Below are positions 36,152 through 45,225 of a DNA stretch of 64,000 nt, piece after piece. Position 1 is the first letter of the stretch, and every line of letters begins with the position of its first letter. The DNA is from Mesobacillus foraminis (GTDB taxonomy: Bacteria > Bacillota > Bacilli > Bacillales > Cytobacillaceae): the NCBI RefSeq assembly GCF_004340465.1, contig NZ_SLVV01000004.1:391230-455229 (forward strand), in the 5' to 3' direction. The position numbers were made by a program, and so were the translations under genes. The notes below the pieces were generated by a model. That model was given only the letters and a program-made list of their open reading frames with translations. It searched no databases and was not told the DNA's origin.

Positions 36152-37657
36152 TTAATGCACCGCTGACGGCCGCTCAATCGCCTTATCCGATTCTCCGGCA
36201 TTTTTCCTGGATGCTTCCTTGTTTTGCGCCATTTCTTCCACTGATTTTACTTTCAGGCGGGCAGCCCCTTTGTAATCCTTTGTCGGGATGAGGTTTCCGC
36301 TTGCCAGTCTTTCTTTCGCCCCAGCGATCGCTTCTGTATATTGCGGAAGCCACTGTTCCTGGGCGACGAGCATTTCGTCGACCAGCTGCCAGATTTCTTT
36401 CGGGTTGCAGACGGCACCAACCAGCGGATCCATCATCATCGCCTGCCGAAGCAGGAAGTCATCTCCTTTGATGGCCGCTTCGACGGCAAGCCTTTGGACG
36501 GTAATACTGACATTGCACACAGCCGCAGGTCCAAGCGGCAAATTACCGACATGCGGCATGGAGATCCCATTCCGGTCAACATAGCCTGGCGCTTCAATGA
36601 CCGCGTCATCCGGCAGATTAGAGATGACTCCATTGTTCATGACGTTAAAATGGCCTCTGTACACACGCCCTGTTTCCAGCCCTTCAATGATATACGAGCC
36701 ATGTTCCTCGCCGCGGTTTTCCTGTTTACATTCAATCGCCGGCTCCTTCAGCCAGTTTGGAAAATCCGTTTCAAACCAATTCCTTCCCTCGGTACATACG
36801 CGTAAATATCCGCCCGTTTCGCCATTGATCCAGGTGCCAAGGTCAATCCATTCATTGATTTCTTCTGGCCGCTTGCGGTACCAGGGAACATACTCGCTTA
36901 AATGACCGTTCGATTCGGTGCTGTAGTAGCCGAAGCGGCGTAGCATATCGATTCGTACCTTTTCAGTTTTGGAGAATTCCGGATGGTTTTCGAATGCTTC
37001 AAGCAGCTTGCCTGTCAGATCTTCGCCCTCATGCTTGATGGAGATATACCAGGTTTGGTGATTGATTCCGGCACAAATGATGTCGACTTCTTCCTTTTTC
37101 AGTCCAAAGGCTTCAGCAATTTGCCTGTGTCCGCCCTGCACTCCATGGCAGAGGCCGATGGTCCGGACACCGCCATATGTATTGCAGGCCCATGTCAGCA
37201 TGGCCATTGGATTGGCGTAGTTTAACAGCAAGGCATCTTTTTCTGCCATTTCCCGGATATCTCTACAGATATTGAGCATTTCCGGAATTCCGCGCTGCCC
37301 GTACATGATGCCTCCGGCGCAAAGCGTATCGCCTACACACTGGTCAATGCCGTACTTCAACGGAATATCCACATCATGCTGGAAGGCTTCCAGGCCGCCA
37401 ATCCGTACCACTGAAAATATGTATCTTGCATTTCGTAATGCTTCTCTGCGGTTTAAAGTCGCCTGAATCTTGATATCCAGCCCATTTTCGTCAATATCAC
37501 GCTGGCAGAGCCTTGTGACCATATCTAGATTCTGGGAGTTAATATCCGTAAATGCTACTTCAATGTTTTTAAACTCCGGCACCGCCAGAAGATCCCTTAA
37601 AAGCCCCCTTGTAAATCCAATACTTCCTGCACCAATGAATGCAATTTTAAATGACAT
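36152..37657 (-). CDS. melA: GH4 alpha-galactosidase
   Basis: A 501-residue cytoplasmic family-4 glycosidase that uses NAD+ and a metal ion to split alpha-galactosides such as melibiose. The Rossmann opening KIAFIGAGSIGFTRGLLRDLL, the metal-site Cys and His in GLCHGVQGG and GINHQTWYI are those of MelA-type enzymes. AAAGGGGAG precedes ATG 37657. A cre-like site lies 56 bases upstream, so it probably has its own promoter besides read-through from the transporter operon. The neighbouring ABC importer would supply the substrate, as in the Bacillus msmE-amyDC-melA locus. Confidence 0.88.
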   Translation of the reverse strand: MSFKIAFIGAGSIGFTRGLLRDLLAVPEFKNIEVAFTDINSQNLDMVTRLCQRDIDENGLDIKIQATLNRREALRNARYIFSVVRIGGLEAFQHDVDIPLKYGIDQCVGDTLCAGGIMYGQRGIPEMLNICRDIREMAEKDALLLNYANPMAMLTWACNTYGGVRTIGLCHGVQGGHRQIAEAFGLKKEEVDIICAGINHQTWYISIKHEGEDLTGKLLEAFENHPEFSKTEKVRIDMLRRFGYYSTESNGHLSEYVPWYRKRPEEINEWIDLGTWINGETGGYLRVCTEGRNWFETDFPNWLKEPAIECKQENRGEEHGSYIIEGLETGRVYRGHFNVMNNGVISNLPDDAVIEAPGYVDRNGISMPHVGNLPLGPAAVCNVSITVQRLAVEAAIKGDDFLLRQAMMMDPLVGAVCNPKEIWQLVDEMLVAQEQWLPQYTEAIAGAKERLASGNLIPTKDYKGAARLKVKSVEEMAQNKEASRKNAGESDKAIERPSAVH

Positions 37658-37712
37658 TTTCAGCTCCCCTTTACTAATTTATGAATCTACTCTAATAGTA
37701 ACATTGAATTTT

Positions 37713-37726
37713 AGAAAGCGTTTACA
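37713..37726. promoter_or_regulatory. CcpA cre-like site before melA
   Basis: AGAAAGCGTTTACA matches the cre consensus except for the first base. It lies between the AraC-type regulator gene and melA. Confidence 0.6.
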
Positions 37727-37779
37727 ACTTAATGACTTTATTGGCAGATGCAGTGTATAAAATCCTCACTTTTAGCTGG

Positions 37780-38673
37780 TCACCTGCTGAACTTCACTAT
37801 GTCCTGGTCCACCGATTTCCGGTATTCGCCGGGCGTCATGCTGGTATGCCTTTTAAACAGAAGACTGAAGTATTGGCGGCTGTTGATTCCGATATAATAG
37901 GATATTTCAATCACAGGGATATCCGTATCGGCCAAGAGCATTTTTGCCTTTTCCATTCTCAGCGAGGTCAAATATTCCATAATTGTATATCCAGTCTGCC
38001 TTTTAAAAATCCGGTGCAGGTAGCCAGGGTGCAGACAGACCGCCTGGCTGACATCTTTTACCTGAATATCGCAATCATAATGGTGATGCAGGTATTCGAT
38101 GGTCTTTTTAACATACACATTGGCTTGCTGATGGTCGGAGTTCTTTTTCCTTTCCTCCATCACCATTCTGGCAACCTGGTTCAGCAGCTGTCCTAAATAG
38201 AGCTGAACCATCATGTTTCTTCCTGATTCCTTTTTGTCTAATTCGAGTACAAGATTTTTTAGTGTATGGTAGATATCATTGGAATCTTTTAAAACGGCAT
38301 AGCTTTGTTTATGCAGCAGGAATTGTGTCAAATCCTTATTTTCAGCGGCCAGCTCTTTAATCGAAGGAAAACTGCCTTCTTTTTTACAAAAGGAAAACTC
38401 CACGTTCAGCATCCGGCATGGGCTGTGTTTTTCAATAATCAGCCTGTGAGGGACATTTGAATCCAGCAGGATAAAGTCCCCCTTCTTCATGGAAATAGCC
38501 TCTTCCTCTGTCTCAACGGTACATTTCCCGTCAATCACATACATGATTTCAACTTCCTCATGAGTATGAAACGGCATGTGGTAGCTGTCCCATTGCTTGA
38601 AGTAGTAAGCGGCCACCTTGGGATGATAATGATCATTCAGTAATTCCCTGTGGTACAAACTGATCTGGTTCAT
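37780..38673 (-). CDS. AraC-family transcription regulator of the galactoside locus
   Basis: The 297-residue product has an N-terminal cupin-like sensor (HTHEEVEIMYVIDGKCTVE) and two C-terminal AraC helix-turn-helix motifs (VKDVSQAVCLHPGYLHRIF, IEISYYIGINSRQYFSLLF). It lies inside the operon between the second permease and melA, so it most likely senses an alpha-galactoside and activates these genes. In Bacillus subtilis the equivalent locus uses a LacI-type MsmR, so the regulator type differs. GGAGG lies five bases before ATG 38673. Confidence 0.86.
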   Translation of the reverse strand: MNQISLYHRELLNDHYHPKVAAYYFKQWDSYHMPFHTHEEVEIMYVIDGKCTVETEEEAISMKKGDFILLDSNVPHRLIIEKHSPCRMLNVEFSFCKKEGSFPSIKELAAENKDLTQFLLHKQSYAVLKDSNDIYHTLKNLVLELDKKESGRNMMVQLYLGQLLNQVARMVMEERKKNSDHQQANVYVKKTIEYLHHHYDCDIQVKDVSQAVCLHPGYLHRIFKRQTGYTIMEYLTSLRMEKAKMLLADTDIPVIEISYYIGINSRQYFSLLFKRHTSMTPGEYRKSVDQDIVKFSR

Positions 38674-38718
38674 AACAGCCTCCGATCAATTGTATTTTAC
38701 AGTCAGTTGCTTCCCTGT

Positions 38719-39546
38719 TTACTTCCCTGCTCCCATCGTAATTCCTTTGACAAAATGTTTTTGCATCAACAAAAACAGAATGAGGATAGGAAGCGATGAT
38801 AGAATGATCCCTGCAAAGCCGACGTTAAAATTCGTCTCGAATGCACTGAACAAGGTCGACTGCATCACCGTTAGGGTCTTCATATTGTTGTCAGTTAAAA
38901 ACAGCTGCGGAAGGAGATAATCGTTCCAGATTTGCAGCGATAAAATAATCGTCAGTGCGGCCGCAACCGGCTTCAGCATCGGCAGAATGATTACCCAGAA
39001 GGTCCGCATGATCGAGCATCCATCGATAAACGCCGCTTCCTCAATTTCTTTCGGAATGGTTTTAACAAAGCCTGCCATAACAAAGATGGCGAAAGGAAGA
39101 CTGGTCCCTACATAGAGGAAGATCACTCCAAAGAGATTATTAATGAAGCCCAGGCTGCTTCCAAGCACAAACATGGGAACGAAAATAACCTGGTACGGAA
39201 TTAAAATCCCGGCAATAAAGAACATATAGCTTCCGTTAAAAAACTTGCTCCCGCCTCTCACAATCGAATAAGCGGCCATACCGCTCAGGAGAATCAGAAG
39301 CAGAACGGCACTTGCTGTCAGCAAAAATGTGTTGCCGAAGCTTTGCCAGAAGTTTAATGCCTCAAAGGCCTGGGAAAAATTATCCCATTCCAGCTTCTTC
39401 GGCAGCGAGAAAGGCGAAGAGCTAATGAGTTCTTCCGGTGACTTGAACGCATAGAGGAACACAACTAAAAATGGGAGCAGGTAGACCAAGGCAATGATCG
39501 TTCCAATCACTTGCAAAACCAACGTTCCTTTGCCGTACTTTTTCAT
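38719..39546 (-). CDS. amyC: sugar ABC transporter permease (MalG/AmyC type)
   Basis: A 275-residue membrane protein with six predicted helices. The cytoplasmic EAA loop (EIEEAAFIDGCSIMRTFWVIILPML) is the docking site for the ATPase. With the partner permease and binding lipoprotein it imports an oligosaccharide, probably melibiose or raffinose given melA next door. Its ATG starts directly after the stop of the partner gene. No ATPase gene is present, as usual for this family, which shares MsmX/MsmK elsewhere. The symbol follows the Bacillus locus. Confidence 0.88.
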   Translation of the reverse strand: MKKYGKGTLVLQVIGTIIALVYLLPFLVVFLYAFKSPEELISSSPFSLPKKLEWDNFSQAFEALNFWQSFGNTFLLTASAVLLLILLSGMAAYSIVRGGSKFFNGSYMFFIAGILIPYQVIFVPMFVLGSSLGFINNLFGVIFLYVGTSLPFAIFVMAGFVKTIPKEIEEAAFIDGCSIMRTFWVIILPMLKPVAAALTIILSLQIWNDYLLPQLFLTDNNMKTLTVMQSTLFSAFETNFNVGFAGIILSSLPILILFLLMQKHFVKGITMGAGK

Positions 39547-40494
39547 CTATAATTCTACCTCCCTCTTGCGCAGGACTTTTAGCTGTATGAAGGCAAATAC
39601 GAGCAGCACAAGCAAAAATATGACGCTCATCGCGGATGCGTAGCTGGACTGCTGTGACATAAAGGCACTGTCATAGATGTACATAATCGTTGATTTGGAC
39701 GAATCTCCAGGGCCTCCGCCTGTAGACGCGACGATCAATTCGTACACCTTTAAGCTTCCGGTCGCGATTCCAATCGTACAGATGGTGATGGAAGGGCCTA
39801 GCATAGGGATGGTGATGTGGATGAACTTTTGCCACCAGCTGCCGCCATCCACGGTACAGGCCTCATAAATATCCTTCGGAACGGCCTGGAGACCGGCGAG
39901 ATAAATCAGCATCCAATACCCGATCCACTGCCAGTTGTTTGCTATGAGCAATCCGGTCATAACGGTATCGGGGCTGGAAAAGAAATTAAAATTGATGCTC
40001 AAGCCCAGCATGTCATTAATGCTTGGCAGGATGGTTCCATACATCTTCGTCCAGATTTGCCCAACCAAAATCGGACTTAACAGCACTGGAGCGAAAATAA
40101 TCGTCCGGTAGAAGTTCTTTCCCTTAATATTGCTGTCCAGCATAACTGCAAAGAGAAAGGCGGCCACATTCTGGATCAGCGTATTAAAGACCATGAACAT
40201 CGCGGTAAATTTGAAGGAATTCAGAAACATTTCATCTTTGAATATTTCCATGTAGTTCGTGAGGCCAATCCAATTTTTCTCCAGCGAGAGGCCATCCCAG
40301 TCGGTGAAGGAATTGTAAATTCCCATTATTAAGGGGATCACCATTCCGACGACAAAAAACAATAAAGGCGGAAGCAATAAGATCAAGTACTGGAAAGTGC
40401 CTGCTTTCATCCTTTTCTTTTTTTGTACGCTGGCCGCCGGCTTGGCTGGAAGGTTCACGGAGATGGATGGTGTATTCTTTCTGTCCAGGTTCAT
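39547..40494 (-). CDS. amyD: sugar ABC transporter permease (MalF/AmyD type)
   Basis: A 315-residue membrane protein with a Lys/Arg-rich cytoplasmic N-terminus and six helices; the EAA loop is YEACTVDGGSWWQKFIHITIPML. It pairs with the following permease to form the channel of the importer. GAGGTG lies before ATG 40494, 64 bases after the lipoprotein gene. The membrane pair is specific for the substrate delivered by the upstream binding protein. Confidence 0.88.
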   Translation of the reverse strand: MNLDRKNTPSISVNLPAKPAASVQKKKRMKAGTFQYLILLLPPLLFFVVGMVIPLIMGIYNSFTDWDGLSLEKNWIGLTNYMEIFKDEMFLNSFKFTAMFMVFNTLIQNVAAFLFAVMLDSNIKGKNFYRTIIFAPVLLSPILVGQIWTKMYGTILPSINDMLGLSINFNFFSSPDTVMTGLLIANNWQWIGYWMLIYLAGLQAVPKDIYEACTVDGGSWWQKFIHITIPMLGPSITICTIGIATGSLKVYELIVASTGGGPGDSSKSTIMYIYDSAFMSQQSSYASAMSVIFLLVLLVFAFIQLKVLRKREVEL

Positions 40495-40558
40495 AAAAAC
40501 ACCTCATTAAAAAGGAATGAAGGGGAGTCAGGGAGTCTCCCCTATGAAACTAGTGCTT

Positions 40559-41836
40559 TTATTTCGTTGAGAATTTTACTTTAGATTTGTAATCATCGGT
40601 CGCCTTTAACGCTTCATCCAGAGATTTTTTGCCCAGGAGCCATTCCGCTATATAGCTGCCTGCCTGCTCCTGGTATGGCCAAGGAATCTGCACATTTCCT
40701 ACGTTGGCATTCGCTGCTCCAATGCTCTTATAATTGTTGATGTCTTCAACAAACGGAGCGTCCACATTTGAAACGACATCAGGAATCAAGCTATCCGTTT
40801 GAACATTATCGATATATTGTTTCGCCATGTCTTTGTTGGTTGCGAAGATTTCCAGCACTTTCTTTACTTCCTCCGGATGCTTGGTTATTTTGCTTCCTGA
40901 GAAGGTATGGTCCGGCTGCATAATGATTTTTGTGTTCTGTTCTTCAGTTGCCGGTGTCGGGAAGAAGCCAATTTCCAAATCAGGATTGTTCTTTAACACT
41001 TGAGCCGTCGACCAGGTTCCGATGATCCACATGGCTGTTTCTTCCTTGGCAAACTTTTCGGCTGCTCCTGTAAAGTCAACGCCAAACGGATCCTTGTTTG
41101 AGTATTTGTAGACGTCTTCGAAATGTTCAAAGACGGTTTTAAATTCAGGAGATTTTGCGAAAGCTTCTTTTCCTTCCTGCAGATCATCTCCCCATGCAGG
41201 ATTTTTGGAGAACACTTCAACGGTGGCAAACTGGTTAAAGGAGTTTCCGATTTGATAGTCTTTGAAGTGAGCTGTGAAAGGTGTGATTCCGTTGCTCTCT
41301 AGCTTCTCGGCCACGGCCATCAGCTCATCCCAGGTTTTCGGAATTTCTATGTTGTTTTCATCGAAAATTCTCTTATTGTAGAAAACTCCCTGGAAGTTGG
41401 AGGTGTATGGGACCGCATAGTCCTTGCCGTTAATCTGGAGGGCTTTTCGGATATCCTCCGGGAATTCATTCATGAACTCTTCATTGGAAAGATCCATTAA
41501 ATGCTCCGTATATTTTGGGTGGTCTCCTCCTTTAATCATCACGATGTCCGGCAGCTGTCTGCCCGCAATTCTTGTCTGCATGGTGGAACTGAAATCCGTA
41601 TCCCAGTTTATGTACTCGAACTCCAGTTTCACATTAGGCAGCTCTTTTTCCACGGTATCCTGGATCAGCTTCTCCGTTTCCTTTGTGTTCGTATTATTCC
41701 AGTCGAGGACCTTTAACGTGACCTTGCCGTCCTTTGATGCACCACCTGTCGAATTTGAACCGCAGGCAGCCAGAATGGATCCTACAAGCATGATGGCCAT
41801 GAACAGGCCGAACCATTTAGAGACAAATCTTTTCAT
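40559..41836 (-). CDS. msmE: ABC sugar-binding lipoprotein (MsmE-like)
   Basis: The 425-residue product has a signal peptide with lipobox ILAACGSN and a family-1 solute-binding fold (VPYTSNFQGVFYNKRIFDEN, WDELMAVAEKL). It should bind an alpha-galactoside outside the membrane and feed the two permeases encoded just downstream. AAAAGGGGGAA precedes ATG 41836. As first gene of the five-gene run it carries the main promoter; a cre-like half site lies about 95 bases upstream. Confidence 0.87.
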   Translation of the reverse strand: MKRFVSKWFGLFMAIMLVGSILAACGSNSTGGASKDGKVTLKVLDWNNTNTKETEKLIQDTVEKELPNVKLEFEYINWDTDFSSTMQTRIAGRQLPDIVMIKGGDHPKYTEHLMDLSNEEFMNEFPEDIRKALQINGKDYAVPYTSNFQGVFYNKRIFDENNIEIPKTWDELMAVAEKLESNGITPFTAHFKDYQIGNSFNQFATVEVFSKNPAWGDDLQEGKEAFAKSPEFKTVFEHFEDVYKYSNKDPFGVDFTGAAEKFAKEETAMWIIGTWSTAQVLKNNPDLEIGFFPTPATEEQNTKIIMQPDHTFSGSKITKHPEEVKKVLEIFATNKDMAKQYIDNVQTDSLIPDVVSNVDAPFVEDINNYKSIGAANANVGNVQIPWPYQEQAGSYIAEWLLGKKSLDEALKATDDYKSKVKFSTK

Positions 41837-42231
41837 TGTTACTTCCCCCTTTTCGTTTTCAGCTTTAAATCTTTTAGCGTTTGTGGAAACTTTCTGTTGA
41901 ATCTCAGTAGAACGGCGGGCCCAGTGGTAAAACGCTTACAAAAGGGAGAATCCTAACATCATAGTTTTTTAATGCTAACCTAAAATAATAGAAGAAGAAC
42001 AAAAAATAGAGAACTTCGAATCCAGGTTAAACTTCCCCTTTTTCTAACCACCATCGGAAACTCGCCAGAAAGCTGCCTCCCCTCTTTTTGTTTAGTTATT
42101 AGAAAAATCTGAACCTTGTATGTTGCCTACATTATATCGGTAGTAAACATAACTAAACAATAAACAATCCTAACCTCTTCCCATGAACCATGTATAAAAT
42201 CCTAACTTTAAAATGAATCAACCTAACAAAG
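41837..42231. other. promoter region of the galactoside operon
   Basis: About 395 bases without a gene. It holds the upstream region of the msmE-like gene, including GGTAAAACGCTTACAA at 41926-41941, a degenerate cre-like sequence with two mismatches. The rest is AT-rich and unremarkable. Confidence 0.4.
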
Positions 42232-42281
42232 AAAGGTGCCTGACCCGCTTTAGTAAACTAAAGGGGGTCAGGCACCTTTTT
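42232..42281 (-). terminator. long palindromic terminator, dispersed-repeat type
   Basis: AAAGGTGCCTGACCC pairs perfectly with GGGTCAGGCACCTTT, with a second inner pair (CTTTAG/CTAAAG). Hairpins beginning AAGGTGCCTGAC are, as far as I recall, common dispersed elements in Bacillus genomes. Confidence 0.75.
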
Positions 42282-43207
42282 CATTCATCCATTCTAAATA
42301 TATTCTTTCTATGCCACTTGAAATAAGGTTTATTGTCAGCATGCACCTTTATTTTGGTCTTTGGATCCAACCAATAATTTAAGTAGTCCACCTCATTGAT
42401 AACGGAAGAGATATGTAATCGTCCTTGCCCATCAAAGGTGATGAATCCATTGGTATAAAGGGCGTCATGATTCAAGCAAAGGAGGAGACCGTTATATGGA
42501 TCCAGCCGCTCTTCATCCGTGCTGTCTCTCCATGGTTTTGAATAGCTTGCTTTCACTAATTGAGGTTGATCAATTCCGCATAGTGCACATTTGCCTTCCC
42601 ATAATGGCAGCAGTTCCTTTTTAAATCTTTGCTGCCCACGGCGCATTTTTGTTATCGTTTCTGATTCTGTTTCTGCTAAAACCGGGATTAAGGTATTATG
42701 TTCCGTATGCCTTACCACATCAATCCCAAATTCCAGCTGCTCTTCTCTTACTTGATAGATGTTTAATTCGCTGATGAATTCCAGTAATTTAAGCACCAGT
42801 TCCTCGTTACAAGGATATAGATATCCTGAATTCCCATCCCCATCGTGCTGGAACGGCGAATATTTTATCGGCAAAAGCGGTGATATTTCCTTAAAATGAT
42901 CCCGCACATGAAGTGGTTTATCTAATTCATGATATTCCAGATGGACCAGATACCCATCGTCATTCCACTTATCAGGATTTTGAATGGTTGAAGGCTTTTT
43001 CGCCTCTTTGCATCCTTCCTTCGCAATGCTGATCGCTATGATATTCCCTTTTACATAGTGAAAGACCCGGTCTCCTTCTTCTACCTCTGTCATTCGTTTC
43101 CACGAATGTGGCACCAAGCCGCCTTTATCCCGCTGGGGTGACCAAAGGATTCCCAGTTTTCGTTCTTCGTTATACGTTTCACCTTGCATCACAATGAAGC
43201 TGTTCAA
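42281..43207 (-). CDS. EVE-like/HNH modification-dependent endonuclease, catalytic His altered
   Basis: The 308-residue product has an N-terminal EVE/PUA-like domain (SFIVMQGETYNEERKLGI, WKRMTEVEEGDRVFHYVKG), thought to read modified bases, and a C-terminal HNH nuclease (residues about 205-265) with zinc-type CALC and NGLLLCLNHDALY. The general-base His of HNH proteins, usually in KASH-x-KPW, reads Tyr222 here (KASYSKPW), a one-base change from His. If so the enzyme may bind but cut poorly. TTG start at 43207 with GGGGGAAA upstream. Expected role: type IV restriction of modified phage DNA. A sequencing error cannot be excluded. Confidence 0.78.
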   Translation of the reverse strand: MNSFIVMQGETYNEERKLGILWSPQRDKGGLVPHSWKRMTEVEEGDRVFHYVKGNIIAISIAKEGCKEAKKPSTIQNPDKWNDDGYLVHLEYHELDKPLHVRDHFKEISPLLPIKYSPFQHDGDGNSGYLYPCNEELVLKLLEFISELNIYQVREEQLEFGIDVVRHTEHNTLIPVLAETESETITKMRRGQQRFKKELLPLWEGKCALCGIDQPQLVKASYSKPWRDSTDEERLDPYNGLLLCLNHDALYTNGFITFDGQGRLHISSVINEVDYLNYWLDPKTKIKVHADNKPYFKWHRKNIFRMDE

Positions 43208-43560
43208 TCTGTTTCCCCCTAAAATACATCCAAACTAAGGTATCTTTATTTTACATTAAATTTTAATAATAGATACCTAAAGGTGTTCTGGGGATTGATT
43301 CAGATATGTAAAATTAAAAGTTATATATAAATTAATATGATATGTGGGGAACTGATTTGTCAGGCACTAACGGACGATAGAAAGCTGATCAATGGATCAT
43401 CCCCATATTTGCATCTCGCTCGATCAAGTTGTCCCTCGAAAGTAAAGCTGAATAAATTTCAGATGTAGGAGCGGTCCCTTTCTCGAACACGAGGAACGTG
43501 ATCATCCTTCTTTTCTTTCTCTAATTCTTCTCTCTTTCTTGTTTTTGTACTGCATTCGTT
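43208..43560. other. intergenic gap, nothing recognised
   Basis: About 350 bases between the HNH gene and a phage-like remnant. No coding or repeated structure was seen. Confidence 0.4.
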
Positions 43561-43938
43561 TCACTCTCGTTTTCCTTTCGTTCTGCCACCGTTCCGCGAT
43601 GAAAAGAGAAAAAAAATTAACGAATCCTTTTGCTTGTATTTAGTCATATTTAATAGAGAAGACAGGGTTCCGACACCCTTCATCAGTTTTTCACCCCAAC
43701 GGTTTATTGTGCTTTTGAGATAACGCTTTTCTCCTCTGAACTCGCGGTAACCAATATCCTTCGGCAGATTCGTATTAGACCTGGTAGACTGCCCTCTTTT
43801 AAACTTAATGCCATTCACCGTTATACCCTCCTCCCTTGAAGAATGGATTAATTGCCAAACAAACAGACGAACCGTACCTGCTCCCCTCCATAGCTCTATT
43901 CGTAGGACCTCCTGAACCCATTTAACCAAAGCACACAT
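43561..43938 (-). pseudogene. remnant of a phage-type replication/helix-turn-helix gene
   Basis: The 125-codon frame contains RLFVWQLIHSSREEG, IKFKRGQSTRSNTNLPKDIGY and KYLKSTINRW-like segments, recalling the N-terminal domain of phage replication proteins (usual form: ...KVWVYLLLKA..., LKRGQ...S...LA.DLGY, ...TI...L). The C-terminal part after residue 95 loses sense and no ribosome binding site is visible, so it looks like a truncated relic of mobile DNA. I am not sure of the exact family. Confidence 0.45.
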
Positions 43939-44093
43939 ATTCGCACCTCACCTTTTATCCTTTTCACCCTCTATATACATAAAAAGAGTTTTAAAAGACA
44001 GGGTCAGTATTAAATTTCAAAAAAAGTTTCCCATTCTAACACCAAGAGTATGCCATTGTAATTTTTCCAACATTCAATGGTTTTTTAGACATA

Positions 44094-44132
44094 AAAAGGC
44101 ACCTGTAAACAATATTCACAGGCGCCAAAAAA
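44094..44132 (-). terminator. terminator of the HEAT-repeat gene
   Basis: GGC-CCTGT and ACAGG-GCC pair with a ten-base loop; T-rich tail on the minus strand. Confidence 0.72.
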
Positions 44133-44157
44133 ATAGGATGGCAAATTGCTTTTTATT

Positions 44158-44646
44158 CTATCTGACAGGAATGGCAGACCACTGCTCTTCCAGCCACTTA
44201 TCAAAGTCAGGGCCCTTTTCTCCCTCATAGGTATCATATAAATCCATTCTTGTCTTTTTCACTTTTTCTTTGAAGTCTTCGTATGAATGATCTTCAGGCA
44301 GGCTCTTCTTTATTCTAACCAGGACCTTATTTGTATCTTTAATTAGCTCTCTATTCTTTCTTTCGGGCATTGTCACGTGTTCGCCCCATGCACGAAGTCT
44401 GCGGTAAGCAGCTTCCTGTATTTTATAAACCGGATCATTTTCCAGCCTTTGGTTTAATAAATGGATTGTTTCTTTACTTTTGAAGCGACCTAGCTCTTCA
44501 ATGGCATCTAAACGGTCTCTCCAGCTAGATGTACGATTAACCGATTTTTTTAACTCATTAAAATTCTCCGGTAAGTCTTTTCTAGCTTCTTTGGTTCTTC
44601 CTTCAGTTGTTCTTGCTTCGTTCTTTCTGGTTTCATTTTTTCTCAA
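44158..44646 (-). CDS. HEAT-repeat protein
   Basis: A soluble, highly charged 162-residue protein. Residues 1-25 are Lys/Arg/Glu-rich with repeated KNE/TKEAR units; residues 40-90 form one or two HEAT-type helical repeats (WRDRLDAIEELGRFKSKETI, LENDPVYKIQEAAYRRLRAWG). HEAT repeats usually bind proteins. A TTG start at 44646 follows GGAG by eleven bases. It has its own terminator and no operon partner. Function unknown. Confidence 0.72.
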   Translation of the reverse strand: MRKNETRKNEARTTEGRTKEARKDLPENFNELKKSVNRTSSWRDRLDAIEELGRFKSKETIHLLNQRLENDPVYKIQEAAYRRLRAWGEHVTMPERKNRELIKDTNKVLVRIKKSLPEDHSYEDFKEKVKKTRMDLYDTYEGEKGPDFDKWLEEQWSAIPVR

Positions 44647-45141
44647 ACCTATTCATTCTCCTTCATGTTATGAACTTTCGCAAAAGATTCCTTATTCATT
44701 ATACCTTAAAGGGCTGGTGATTCAGGCATTTGTTTCATCACCTTGTAAGAATATTTGACTGATCATTTCACACCCAACTAACAGTAAGGATGCCCTAAAT
44801 TCTTTTCATTCATAGATCCAGGTAGTCGAGTTCACGATTTTCATACTGATTTGACCCTAGACCAGAAAAATCACCTTTTTGCTTTTCCAGTGAGACAGTA
44901 CTTTTACTGTGTAACACTTACACATTCGTTTCATAACATATAGAGTAATTTCGCATCCGATATGGGTTACCTACACATAAGCTATCCGCCCAAGGGTAGC
45001 TTCTTGTATGTTTTTTATCTATTTATGAAGCAAAAAAAGCGGTTGAAGGATGAATCTCCATATAGGAACACGTGACTCATTAGCTCAAAATAAGCTGTCC
45101 CAATTCCTTTGAGCAATGGAAATCCTCTATAACCATCCGGG
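44647..45141. other. intergenic gap with one weak hairpin
   Basis: About 495 bases. AAGCTATCC...GGGTAGCTT near 44980-45005 followed by TTGTATGTTTTTTAT could be a weak terminator. No gene was recognised. Confidence 0.4.
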
Positions 45142-45177
45142 AAAAAAGCTGTCCCTTCAGCGAGAGACAGCTTTTTT
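45142..45177 (-). terminator. terminator of the modified-peptide operon
   Basis: AAAAAGCTGTC and GACAGCTTTTTT pair around a twelve-base loop just beyond the last gene of the cluster. Confidence 0.8.
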
Positions 45178-45225
45178 ATGCTTTCTAATGCTCATTGCCG
45201 ATCCTTTCAAACCCGGGAACCTTTA

